The notes under the pieces were generated by a model, which worked only from the letters and a program-made list of their open reading frames with translations, had not been told where the DNA came from and searched no databases. The translations under genes were made by a program, and so were the position numbers. DNA of 64,000 nt. It comes from CANJIV01 sp046330225 (lineage in GTDB: Bacteria; Actinomycetota; Thermoleophilia; Solirubrobacterales; Solirubrobacteraceae). This document shows, piece after piece, positions 23,614 to 30,927 of the stretch (its first letter is position 1; every line of letters starts with the position of its first letter). The stretch is taken from positions 310,001 to 374,000 of the forward strand of contig JAXLTD010000004.1 in the NCBI GenBank assembly GCA_046330225.1. Reading direction: 5' to 3'.

Positions 23614-25041
23614 CTATCGCGCGCGCGACGTGAGGACCTTGAACGTCGCGGAGCGCAGCGCCGAGACGTTGCCGGCGGCGTCCTTGGCGCTCAGCGTCAC
23701 GCGGTAGCGACCGGCGGGCAGCTTGGCCTTGCCGAACTTCGCGTTGAACGCCAGGCGGTTGGCGCCGGCCGTGCCGGCGGCGCGCCGCGTACGGACCGTG
23801 CGGTAGCGCACGCAGGTCTTCGCGCGGCGCAGCGCCCGGGTCGGCTTCACGCAGGCCCGGCCCTTGCGCTTGCCGGCGCGCGCGCGCTGGAAGCGCAGGG
23901 TCACCGTCGCCGCCTCGGAGAGCGTGAACCGGATCCGGCGGGCCTGGCCGGCCCGCCGGCTGCGGGGGGTCACGGCGGGCTTCGAGATCACCGGCTTGGT
24001 CACGTCCGTCCCGCCACCGCCACCGCCGCCGCCGCCAGGGGGCGGGTCGACGTTGCTGATGCGGACGATCTTGCCGAAGTTCGCGTCGCCGGCCTTCTCG
24101 ATGCCGACCCACAGGGTGTTGCCTGCCCCATTGGTGATGTACCGGGGGTGGTAGTCGATCGGGAGGCCGGCGATCGGGAACGGCGTCGCAGCGCCGGCAG
24201 GGGTGACGCGCACGACGGCGTTGACGTTGAACTGGGCGGCCCAGTAGTTGCCGTCGTTGGCGAAGGTGATCCCGACCGGAACCGTCGCCGGCAGGCTCGT
24301 CGTCTGCGGCGTGGTGGCGCCGGGCGTGAGCCGGCCGACGACATCGGGTCCCTGCGCCGTGTAGGCGATCTGCGTCCCCGGGCCGGTGACGACCTCCTGC
24401 GCGTCGCCCCCGACCGGGTAGGGCTTCGCCCCCGTGCCGTCGGTCTTGACGCTCACGATCTGCGCTCCGTTGAAGTCGGCGATCCACAGCTGGCCGCCGG
24501 CGTCCACGGCAATCCCGCGGGCCCCGGTGGTCGGGATCGGGATCGACGTGGCGGTGGCGGGCGCCGCGGGCGGGATCTTGATCAGCTTTGCGCCGCTGAC
24601 CGTGAAGAGGAAGCCGTTCGCGAACGTGATCGCGTTCGCCGTCGCGATGTCGGCCAGCCCGCCGCCGGTGTACTCCTTGGCGGTGCCGACGGGGTTGCCC
24701 GGCGAGAACTTCACGACGCCGGCGAGGGTCGTGGCCCACAGCGTGCCGTCCGGAGCCGGGGTGATCCCCTCGAGCCCGCTGATGTCGTCGCCGGGGCCGG
24801 GGTCGGTGTCCAGGTTGTAGGCCGTGGCCGTCCCGTCCGGCTCGACCTTGACGACGTCGCCGCCGCCGCCGAGGGTGGCCCAGACGTTCCCGTCGGGCCC
24901 GAGCGTCAGCCGGTTCGGCGACCCCGGCAGGTCGAAGGTGCCGCTGATCGCGGGTGCCGCGGAGGCGGCAGCGGGCAGCGTCGCGGCCGCGACGAGCGCG
25001 GCGCCGGCGGCGGCGATGAAGTTCCGAAGGCTGTGCGTCAT
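23614..25041 (-). CDS. Secreted NHL/virginiamycin-lyase-like beta-propeller protein, copy 2
   Basis: A 475-residue paralogue of the neighbouring secreted propeller. Signal peptide residues 1-28 (NFIAAAGAALVAAATLPAAA), then propeller blades with LGPDGNVWATLG, PAPDGTLWATTL, VDAGGQLWIADFN and FANDGNYWAAQFN. A run of about nine glycines (DNA 24011-24037) links to the Ig-like C-terminal domain, which is almost identical to copy 1. ATG 25041 has AGGAGA about 10 bases upstream. Upstream and signal-peptide DNA are also similar to copy 1, so the whole unit including promoter was duplicated. The glycine linker is absent from copy 1. Function unknown; extracellular or wall-associated. Confidence 0.78.
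   Translation of the reverse strand: MTHSLRNFIAAAGAALVAAATLPAAASAAPAISGTFDLPGSPNRLTLGPDGNVWATLGGGGDVVKVEPDGTATAYNLDTDPGPGDDISGLEGITPAPDGTLWATTLAGVVKFSPGNPVGTAKEYTGGGLADIATANAITFANGFLFTVSGAKLIKIPPAAPATATSIPIPTTGARGIAVDAGGQLWIADFNGAQIVSVKTDGTGAKPYPVGGDAQEVVTGPGTQIAYTAQGPDVVGRLTPGATTPQTTSLPATVPVGITFANDGNYWAAQFNVNAVVRVTPAGAATPFPIAGLPIDYHPRYITNGAGNTLWVGIEKAGDANFGKIVRISNVDPPPGGGGGGGGGTDVTKPVISKPAVTPRSRRAGQARRIRFTLSEAATVTLRFQRARAGKRKGRACVKPTRALRRAKTCVRYRTVRTRRAAGTAGANRLAFNAKFGKAKLPAGRYRVTLSAKDAAGNVSALRSATFKVLTSRAR
23635..23935. repeat. Duplicated segment B, C-terminal coding block of propeller copy 2
   Basis: Partner of 22098-22398 at offset 1537. Most differences are silent or conservative, as expected for an older duplication still under selection or partly homogenised by gene conversion. 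Confidence 0.8.
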
Positions 25042-25100
25042 GGCCCGGTGCTCTCCTGGGGGAAACGGTGCGTTGACCAGGCCGGACGGTCGCCCCGCCG

Positions 25101-25117
25101 GCCGAACTGGCACCACT
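25101..25117 (-). promoter_or_regulatory. 17-base conserved box upstream of propeller copy 2
   Basis: Identical to 23532-23548. The downstream promoter core differs (CCGTCCGGCC here, CCGTACGGTC at copy 1), so the box itself is better conserved than the putative -10, suggesting that the box has a function. Confidence 0.5.
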
Positions 25118-25185
25118 CTCGCAGACTCAGGCCACGCTGGCGGACGTTGGCGGCCACCCACGGACGCGGGCGCGTGCGCCGGCAC

Positions 25186-25608
25186 TCACTCGCCGGACCC
25201 CTCGAGCGCGGCCTGGACGACCGGGGCGGGAATTGAGCCGCGATCGAGCAGGCGCGCGTCGGCGTTGCGCAGGCCGTCCACGAACTTCCTGGCCCACGCG
25301 TTCTCCCACACGAGCAGCCCGGCGGTGCTGTTGGGCTCGAGCGCCTCGCCGGCGATCTGCACGTCGGCCTCGCTCAGCAGGTCGCCGAGGTCGATCCCGG
25401 CGTTCTCGAACGGCGCCGCCTCCTGCTCGTCCAGGCTCGTCAGCTCGCTGGCCGCGACGTTGCCCTCGGCGTCCTTGGAGATGACGACGAGCGTGAGCAC
25501 GCGCACCAGGCCGCCGTCGACCAGTTCGGCGAGCGCCGGAAGGATCTCGCCGGTGAACTTGTTGCCTGGGAACTCGACCAGCAGCCAGTCGACGGGGCCA
25601 AGGCTCAT
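25186..25608 (-). CDS. DUF6325-family protein
   Basis: A 140-residue soluble acidic protein starting MSLGPVDWLLVEFPGNKFTGEI, followed by ILPALAELVDGGLVRVLTLVVISKDAEGNV. This is the pattern of a small actinobacterial family (DUF6325, related to DUF1269) whose members often sit next to short oligomerisation-domain membrane proteins. The role is unknown; the family has been linked to stress or envelope contexts only by neighbourhood. ATG 25608 has GAGGAG 8 bases upstream, and upstream frame extension is not protein-like. It is transcribed away from the TerC gene and separated from propeller copy 2 by 144 bases. Confidence 0.7.
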   Translation of the reverse strand: MSLGPVDWLLVEFPGNKFTGEILPALAELVDGGLVRVLTLVVISKDAEGNVAASELTSLDEQEAAPFENAGIDLGDLLSEADVQIAGEALEPNSTAGLLVWENAWARKFVDGLRNADARLLDRGSIPAPVVQAALEGSGE

Positions 25609-25733
25609 GCGGTGCTCCTCGCAGTCGGTGGGACGGGTGGCGCGCCGCACCCGGAGGCGCCCGGCACGCCACGGGAATGTACGGGTGCGTGCCGCGGGGG
25701 ACAAGCGATCCGGCACCCGACACCAATGTCCGC

Positions 25734-25739
25734 TAACCT
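25734..25739 (+). promoter_or_regulatory. -10 hexamer TAACCT of the terC transcript
   Basis: TAACCT lies just upstream of the riboswitch aptamer; a start about 7 bases later would place the first transcribed base near 25746, only a few bases before the P1 stem. Confidence 0.45.
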
Positions 25740-25750
25740 GGGGGGAGTCG

Positions 25751-25862
25751 AAGGGAAGTATCCCGACGGCGAGCATCGTCAGGACGGCGTTCGCGCCCGG
25801 TGCTCGCGGCCCGTCCGGGCGGAGAAACCTTCGCGGATTCCCTCACCGCGAACGAAGGATCT
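25751..25862 (+). ncRNA. yybP-ykoY manganese riboswitch with Shine-Dalgarno-sequestering platform
   Basis: The leader fits the yybP-ykoY family, which binds manganese and commonly precedes TerC/Alx-type exporters. P1 is AGGGAA (25752-25757) pairing with UUCCCU (25838-25843). The family-conserved core elements are GUAUCCC after the 5' P1 strand, CGUCAGGACGG (25777-25787) and GGAGAAACCUUCG (25821-25833). Downstream, CCUUCG and CGCGG (25829-25836 region) can instead pair with CCGCG (25846-25850) and CGAAGG (25853-25858), which contains the Shine-Dalgarno bases of the following gene. Metal binding would favour P1 and free the ribosome site, giving translational activation. Recognised by eye, not by a covariance search. 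Confidence 0.82.
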
Positions 25863-25864
25863 CC

Positions 25865-26830
25865 ATGCCCATCGCCTCGTCCCTGCTCGCCTCCGACGCC
25901 GCGCCCTGGATCGGGCTCGTCGCCGGCATCGCCGTCCTGCTCGTGATCGACCTCTTCGTCGTGCGCGGCCGCGGCGGGGAGATGACCCTCCGCCAGGCTG
26001 CGGTGGCCAGCGTCGTGTGGATCGCGATCGCGCTCGGCTTCTTCGGGCTGCTCCTCGCCGCCGGCGATCCCGGCGGCGCGAAGTCGTTCCTCGCGGGCTA
26101 CCTCGTCGAGAAGTCGCTCTCGCTGGACAACGTCTTCGTGTTCCTGCTCGTGTTCACCGCGTTCGCCGTGCCCGTCCGGGAGCGCCACCGGCTCCTGACG
26201 TTCGGGATCGCCGGGGCGCTCGTCCTGCGCCTGCTGTTCATCCTCGCCGGGGCCGCCGCGCTCAGCGCCTTCTCCTGGGTCGGGTTCATCTTCGCCGCGA
26301 TCCTCATCTGGACCGGCTGGAAGATGTTCCAGCACCGCCACGACCACGACGCCGAGCGGGACCTCGTCGAGAAGCTGGCCCGGCGGCTGCCCGTGGCGCT
26401 CGACGGGCCGGACGGGAAGCTGAGCTTCACGCGCGGCGGCCGGCGGCTGCTCACGGCCGGCGGCGCGGCGCTCGCTGCCATCGCGATCGTCGACGTCATC
26501 TTCGCGATCGACTCGGTTCCGGCGATCCTCGCGATCACGTCCGACGCCTACATCGTCTTTGCTGCCAACGCGTTCGCGCTCCTCGGCCTGCGGCCGCTGT
26601 TCTTCCTCGTGGCCGACCTCGTCGAGCGGCTCCACTACCTCAAGACGGCGCTGGCCGCCCTGCTCGTCTTCATCGGGCTCAAGCTCGTCGCCGCGGAGTT
26701 CGTAGGGAAGATCGGCCCCGAGCTGAGCCTCCCCGTGATTGCCCTGATCCTCGGGACCGGCGTCATCGCATCGCTCGTCCGCGAGCGGCGCGGGCCGCCG
26801 GGTCCTGTGCCGTCGCCCGCCGGGGAGTGA
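25865..26830 (+). CDS. TerC/Alx-family metal exporter
   Basis: A 321-residue integral membrane protein with about eight or nine helices. Signature segments are YLVEKSLSLDNVFVFLLVFTAF (acidic residue pair in a helix) and the matching AIVDVIFAIDSVPAILAI in the second half, which together form the conserved TerC core. A histidine-rich loop (HRHDHDAERD) lies in the middle. Members related to Alx and MntP-like proteins export manganese or protect secreted metalloenzymes. The upstream manganese riboswitch strongly supports manganese export here. ATG 25865 follows GAAGGA by 6 bases, the site that the riboswitch platform can hide. Confidence 0.92.
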   Translation: MPIASSLLASDAAPWIGLVAGIAVLLVIDLFVVRGRGGEMTLRQAAVASVVWIAIALGFFGLLLAAGDPGGAKSFLAGYLVEKSLSLDNVFVFLLVFTAFAVPVRERHRLLTFGIAGALVLRLLFILAGAAALSAFSWVGFIFAAILIWTGWKMFQHRHDHDAERDLVEKLARRLPVALDGPDGKLSFTRGGRRLLTAGGAALAAIAIVDVIFAIDSVPAILAITSDAYIVFAANAFALLGLRPLFFLVADLVERLHYLKTALAALLVFIGLKLVAAEFVGKIGPELSLPVIALILGTGVIASLVRERRGPPGPVPSPAGE

Positions 26831-26887
26831 GGCTCGCGGGGCTGGCCAGGCGCGACCGCCCCCGTGCAGCCAACCTGCGCGTGTGAG

Positions 26888-26902
26888 CCACCGAATCGGT
26901 GG
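26888..26902. terminator. Short hairpin between terC and mhuD
   Basis: CCACCG (26888-26893) pairs with CGGTGG (26897-26902) around AAT. It lies between two convergent genes. The 148-base gap also holds GC-rich simple sequence near 26930-26970. No gene seen here. Confidence 0.45.
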
Positions 26903-26978
26903 TCGAGGCGCACGAGAACGCCCGGGTCCCGGCCCGGCCCGGCCCGCCGCGGCCCCGCGCGGGGGACAACGAGCTGCG

Positions 26979-27290
26979 TCAGGCCCCGGCCTCCCGGCCG
27001 ATGAGGTCGAACGACCACAGCTCGCTCGCCGTGCCCACCGGCCCGCGCTCGCGGTGCTTCGCATGCCCTTCGGTGAACGCGGGGCTGTCGACCCAGGCCT
27101 GGAAGTCCTCCTCGCTGCGCCAGTGGGTGACGACGAGGCAGACGTCGCGGCCGTCGTTGGGCCGCCACAGCTCGTAGCCCTCGAAGCCGGGCGACGAGGA
27201 CACGAGCCCGGCCCGGTTGGCGAAGCGGTGCTCGAACTCGTCCATGCCGTCCGGCGGCACGGTGATGGCGTTGATCTTGACGACGGTCAT
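26979..27290 (-). CDS. mhuD: MhuD-type heme-degrading monooxygenase
   Basis: A 103-residue ferredoxin-fold (ABM/IsdG-like) protein that binds heme as a homodimer and opens the ring to release iron. It starts MTVVKINAITVPPDGMDEF and contains HRFANRAG, SPGFEGYELWRP and VVTHWRSEEDFQAWVDSPAF. This is very close to what I recall of mycobacterial MhuD. N7, W66 and H76 match the catalytic Asn, Trp and heme-ligand His (N7, W66, H75). ATG 27290 is preceded by TAGGCT with a 7-base gap and no Shine-Dalgarno, so likely leaderless. MhuD yields mycobilin without CO release; whether this enzyme does is inferred. Confidence 0.88.
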   Translation of the reverse strand: MTVVKINAITVPPDGMDEFEHRFANRAGLVSSSPGFEGYELWRPNDGRDVCLVVTHWRSEEDFQAWVDSPAFTEGHAKHRERGPVGTASELWSFDLIGREAGA

Positions 27291-27300
27291 GGCCCGGAGC

Positions 27301-29526
27301 CTACGCCGACTCGGGCGACGGGTCCGCCGCGGCGGCCTTCGCCTTGGCCTTCGCGTCCCGCGCCTCGAAGAACCCGTGGCCCTCGACGCTGATCTTCGGC
27401 ATCAGGCGGTCGGCCCAGCGCGGCAGCCACCACGCTGCGCTCTGGAGGAGCTTCATCACCGCGGGCACGAGCAGGCAGCGCACGATCGTCGCGTCGATGA
27501 TCACCGCGACCGACAGGCCGACGCCGAACTGCTTGATCGTCGGGTCGCCGTTGAGGATGAAGCTCGCGAAGACGCTGACCATGATCGCCGCGGCCGCCGT
27601 GATGACGCGCGCGCTCTCGGCCAGCCCAACCACGATCGCCTTCTCGTTCGACATCCCCTGCTTGTGGTGCTCCTGGACGTGGCTCATGAGGAAGACCTCG
27701 TAGTCCATCGAGAGCCCGAACAGGCCGGCGAACATCAGCAGCGGCAGGAAGCTCACGATCGGCACCGAGCCTTCGAGGCCGACGAGCCCGGAGAACCACC
27801 CGTACTGGAACACCATGACCACGACGCCGTAGGCCGCGCCGATCGACAAGAGGTTGCAGACCGCCGCCTTGACCGGGATGAGCACCGACCGGAAGGCGAC
27901 CATGAGCAGGATGAAGCTCAGCCCGATGATGACCGCGATCGTCTCGACCAGCGACGAGGAGATCTCGTCGGCGAGGTCGATGTAGCCGGCGGTGGACCCG
28001 CCGACGTACGCCGTCACGTCGGTGCCCTTCGTCGCCTTGGGGATCGTCGTGTCGCGCAGCGCGTTCACCGTGTCCTGGGTGGCGAAGTCCGAGGGCGCCG
28101 TCGTGGGGATCGCGGTCATCGTCCCGATCGTGCCGGCGCTGTCCACGCTCACCGGTGAGACGCTGGCGATCCCCTTGGTGCCGGCGATGTCCGATCGCAG
28201 CGTGCCGAGGTCCGGGTCCGAGGCGGAGGTCGCCTTCGTCATCGTGGTCGCGAGCACGATCGGCCCGTTCGCGCCGACGCCAAAGCCCGTGGTGATGTCG
28301 TCGTAGGCCTGGCGGGCGGTCACGCTCGTCGGCAGCTGGCCGGTGTCGGGCTGCCCGAACTCGAGCGAAAAGGCGGGAATCGAGAGCGGGATCAGGATCG
28401 CGAGCGCGATCGCCACCGACACGATCGCGTGGTCCATGATCCACCTGGCGAAGCGGGCCCAGCGGCTGTGCTCCACGTCGAGCACCTTGTCGGGCCTGCG
28501 GCCCGGCAGCGGCAGCGAGTTGATCCGCGTGCCGACCAGTCCGAGGATGGCCGGCAGGAGCGTGAGCGCGACCACCATCGCCAGCGCGACCATGAGGCCG
28601 GTCGTGAGGCCGAGCGTGGTCAGGATCGGGATGCCGGCGACGGCCAGCGAGCCGACCGCGACCACGACGGTGCACCCGGCGAACAGCACGGCGCCGCCCG
28701 ACGTCGCGATGGCCCGCGCGATCGACTCGTGCACGTCCATCCCGCGCGCCAGCGTGTCGCGGTGGGTCGTGACGATGAAGAGCGCGTAGTCGATCCCCAC
28801 GCCGAGGCCGAGCATCAGCGCCAGCGTGGCCGCCGAGGTCGGGACCTGGATCACGTGCGTGAGCAGCGTGATCCCCGACAGCCCGGCGAACACGCCGAGC
28901 AGCGCCGAGATGATCGGCAGCCCCATGGCGACGAACGTCCCGAACGTGAACGCCAGGACGATCAGCGCCATGGTCAGGCCGACCACCTCGCTGCTCTCGG
29001 TCGAGGGCTTCGAGAGCTTGGAGCCAAGCGGCCCGCCGGTCGCCGTCTCCAGCCCGGCCGCCTTCGCCGGGTCGGCCTGGTCGACGATCGACTGGGCCTG
29101 GTCGAGCGTGATGTCGCCGAGCGCCCGGTTCGTGAACACCGAGATGTAGGCGATCGTCCCGTCCTTGCTGACCTGCGCCTGGCCGGCCTGGCTGAGCGGG
29201 CTGATCACCTGCGCGACGAACTCGTCCTTCTTCAGGTTGTCCACCGACTCGTTGATCGCGTCGGCGTACTTCGAGTCCGTCACCTTCCCGCTCGTCGCCC
29301 GCAGCACGATCGGATTGGACCCGTTGGCCTGGTCCGGGAACCCCGTGGTGAGCTCGTCGGTGACCGACTGGCTCCCCGTGCCCGGGAGCGTGAGGTTGTC
29401 GCTCGCCTGCGAGCCGAGCGCCTGCGCCCCGGCCACGAGGCCGATCACGATGACCAGCCAGGCGCCGCCGACGATCACCCAGCGGCGGGCACAGAACCCG
29501 CCGACCCGGTACAGCATCCCCGTCAC
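27301..29526 (-). CDS. MmpL-family RND transporter
   Basis: A 741-residue lipid or small-molecule exporter with two repeats, each one helix, a large extracytoplasmic loop and five helices. The N-terminus MLYRVGGFCARRWVIVGGAWL is typical of MmpL. Proton-relay Asp-Tyr pairs occur in both halves: MLGLGVGIDYALFI and FGLSMDYEVFLMS. The C-terminal tail is lysine/alanine-rich. The first codon is GTG 29526 (ATG four codons later is the alternative). It overlaps by GTGA the stop of a 7-codon leaderless mini-ORF, which probably carries the ribosomes in. The exported molecule is unknown; actinobacterial relatives export envelope lipids. Confidence 0.9.
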   Translation of the reverse strand: MTGMLYRVGGFCARRWVIVGGAWLVIVIGLVAGAQALGSQASDNLTLPGTGSQSVTDELTTGFPDQANGSNPIVLRATSGKVTDSKYADAINESVDNLKKDEFVAQVISPLSQAGQAQVSKDGTIAYISVFTNRALGDITLDQAQSIVDQADPAKAAGLETATGGPLGSKLSKPSTESSEVVGLTMALIVLAFTFGTFVAMGLPIISALLGVFAGLSGITLLTHVIQVPTSAATLALMLGLGVGIDYALFIVTTHRDTLARGMDVHESIARAIATSGGAVLFAGCTVVVAVGSLAVAGIPILTTLGLTTGLMVALAMVVALTLLPAILGLVGTRINSLPLPGRRPDKVLDVEHSRWARFARWIMDHAIVSVAIALAILIPLSIPAFSLEFGQPDTGQLPTSVTARQAYDDITTGFGVGANGPIVLATTMTKATSASDPDLGTLRSDIAGTKGIASVSPVSVDSAGTIGTMTAIPTTAPSDFATQDTVNALRDTTIPKATKGTDVTAYVGGSTAGYIDLADEISSSLVETIAVIIGLSFILLMVAFRSVLIPVKAAVCNLLSIGAAYGVVVMVFQYGWFSGLVGLEGSVPIVSFLPLLMFAGLFGLSMDYEVFLMSHVQEHHKQGMSNEKAIVVGLAESARVITAAAAIMVSVFASFILNGDPTIKQFGVGLSVAVIIDATIVRCLLVPAVMKLLQSAAWWLPRWADRLMPKISVEGHGFFEARDAKAKAKAAAADPSPESA

Positions 29527-29546
29527 GTGCTCATCCCCGCGTGCAC
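29523..29546 (-). CDS. Leaderless 7-codon upstream ORF before mmpL
   Basis: TAGGCT (29559-29554 on the minus strand) is followed by 7 bases and GTG at 29546, opening a mini-ORF VHAGMST. Its TGA overlaps the mmpL GTG as GTGA. There is no Shine-Dalgarno site for mmpL, so the mini-ORF would explain how ribosomes reach it. Too short to prove by sequence alone. Confidence 0.4.
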   Translation of the reverse strand: MHAGMST

Positions 29547-29605
29547 GGCGGCGAGCCTACTGGCCGGCGGCGGGGATGTGGAGACGGCGCGGCGCCGGTG
29601 CGTGC

Positions 29606-30892
29606 TCAGTGCGGCCCGGGGCCGATGAGCAGGTAGCTCGTCATCGGCCCCTTGCCCTTGACCTCGATCGTGCCCCGCGGGCGGAGCTCGAAGCGGCCGG
29701 ACAGCAGCGCGCAGGCCCGCTCGGTCACCTGGATCGTGCCGGGCGGCGCGTGGGACTCCATCCGGCTGGCGGTGTTGACGGTGTCGCCCCACAGGTCGTA
29801 GCTGAACTTCGCCCGCCCGATCACGCCGGCGACCACCGGGCCGCTGTCGATGCCGACCCGCACCTGCAACGGGAGCCCGGTCTCAGCCGAGGCGTCCGCC
29901 AGCTGGGGCCCCATCGCGAGCGCGAGTTCGGCGATCGCCTCGGCGTGATCGTCCCGGGGGAGCGGAATGCCGCCGGCAACCATGTAGGCATCGCCGATCG
30001 TCTTGATCTTCTCGAGGCCATGGTCGGCGACGAGCGCGTCCCAGCGTGCGAACACGCCGTCCAGGAGGCGCACCACCTCCGACGCCGCCAGCCGCTCGGA
30101 CAGGGGTGTGAAGCCCACGATGTCGGCGAACAGGACGGTCACCGCCGGAAGGTCATCGGCGATGACGCCCTCGTGCTCCTTGAGCCGCGCCGCGATCGGT
30201 GCCGGCAAGACGTTCAGGAGCAAACGCTCGGCCTTGGCCTGCTCCTGCTCGAGGTCCTCGTGCTGGCGGGCGAGGTCAGCGAGGGCCTGCTCGCGTGCGC
30301 GGACGAAGTACTGCAGGACGGCGAAGACCGTCGCGGCGACGCCCAGGACGTTGAGGGCGAAGAATCCGATGCGGACCCCCGGCGGAATGTCCGGCGCTCC
30401 GGCAGCGAGCGCCGGATCGATGGCGGCCGAGAACCCGACGAGGCCGGCGAACGCGAGGAACCAGGGGACGGCCTGGCGCGCGCCCACGAACACGAGCGCC
30501 CCCATCGGGGACGTGATCGCCCAGAGGCACACGGCCGAGGAGTTCTCGAAGCCGCCCAGGCTCCACTGCAGGGCGAACGGCAGCAGCAGCGGCAGGACGA
30601 GCTGGCTCTGCCGAAACAGGACGTAGCGTCGCGTGCGCGCGAAGGTGGCGATGCTGGCCGCCGTGGCGACCTGGTAGGCGAACGGGATCATCGCCGACAG
30701 CCACAGCCCGAGCGCGGCGTAGGTCACGACCCACAGGCACGACAGCGCCGCCATGAGCGCCGAGGACAGCACCAGGACCGCCTTGCGCGCGCGAAGCTCG
30801 TCCGTGTCCGAGGGCAGCGCGCCGATCTCGACGAACCGCTGCAGCCACCCGGGCAGCCGGCCCATCCCCCGACGCAACGCACCGTCCTTCAC
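29606..30892 (-). CDS. Membrane-bound class III adenylate/guanylate cyclase
   Basis: A 428-residue protein. Residues about 35-200 contain six hydrophobic helices, followed by a short coiled coil (LARQHEDLEQEQAKAERLLLNVLPAPIAARL) of the cyclase signalling-helix type. A catalytic domain of about 180 residues comes next: VTVLFADIVGFTPLSE with the first metal Asp, KIKTIGDAYMVAGG with lysine and second metal Asp, and YDLWGDTVNTASRME with transition-state Asn and Arg. The substrate-selecting Lys/Asp pair fits ATP. It should make cAMP in response to an unknown membrane signal. Start GTG 30892: TATGCT lies 6 bases upstream; longer versions of the frame are arginine-rich and unlike protein. Confidence 0.9.
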   Translation of the reverse strand: MKDGALRRGMGRLPGWLQRFVEIGALPSDTDELRARKAVLVLSSALMAALSCLWVVTYAALGLWLSAMIPFAYQVATAASIATFARTRRYVLFRQSQLVLPLLLPFALQWSLGGFENSSAVCLWAITSPMGALVFVGARQAVPWFLAFAGLVGFSAAIDPALAAGAPDIPPGVRIGFFALNVLGVAATVFAVLQYFVRAREQALADLARQHEDLEQEQAKAERLLLNVLPAPIAARLKEHEGVIADDLPAVTVLFADIVGFTPLSERLAASEVVRLLDGVFARWDALVADHGLEKIKTIGDAYMVAGGIPLPRDDHAEAIAELALAMGPQLADASAETGLPLQVRVGIDSGPVVAGVIGRAKFSYDLWGDTVNTASRMESHAPPGTIQVTERACALLSGRFELRPRGTIEVKGKGPMTSYLLIGPGPH

Positions 30893-30927
30893 CCGGCGAG
30901 CATACGGGCCGTCCGGTGGGCCGATGG

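Noticed and set aside
24011..24037. GCC-rich simple sequence as a regulatory repeat
   Set aside because: It lies in frame within a gene and encodes a glycine linker between domains.
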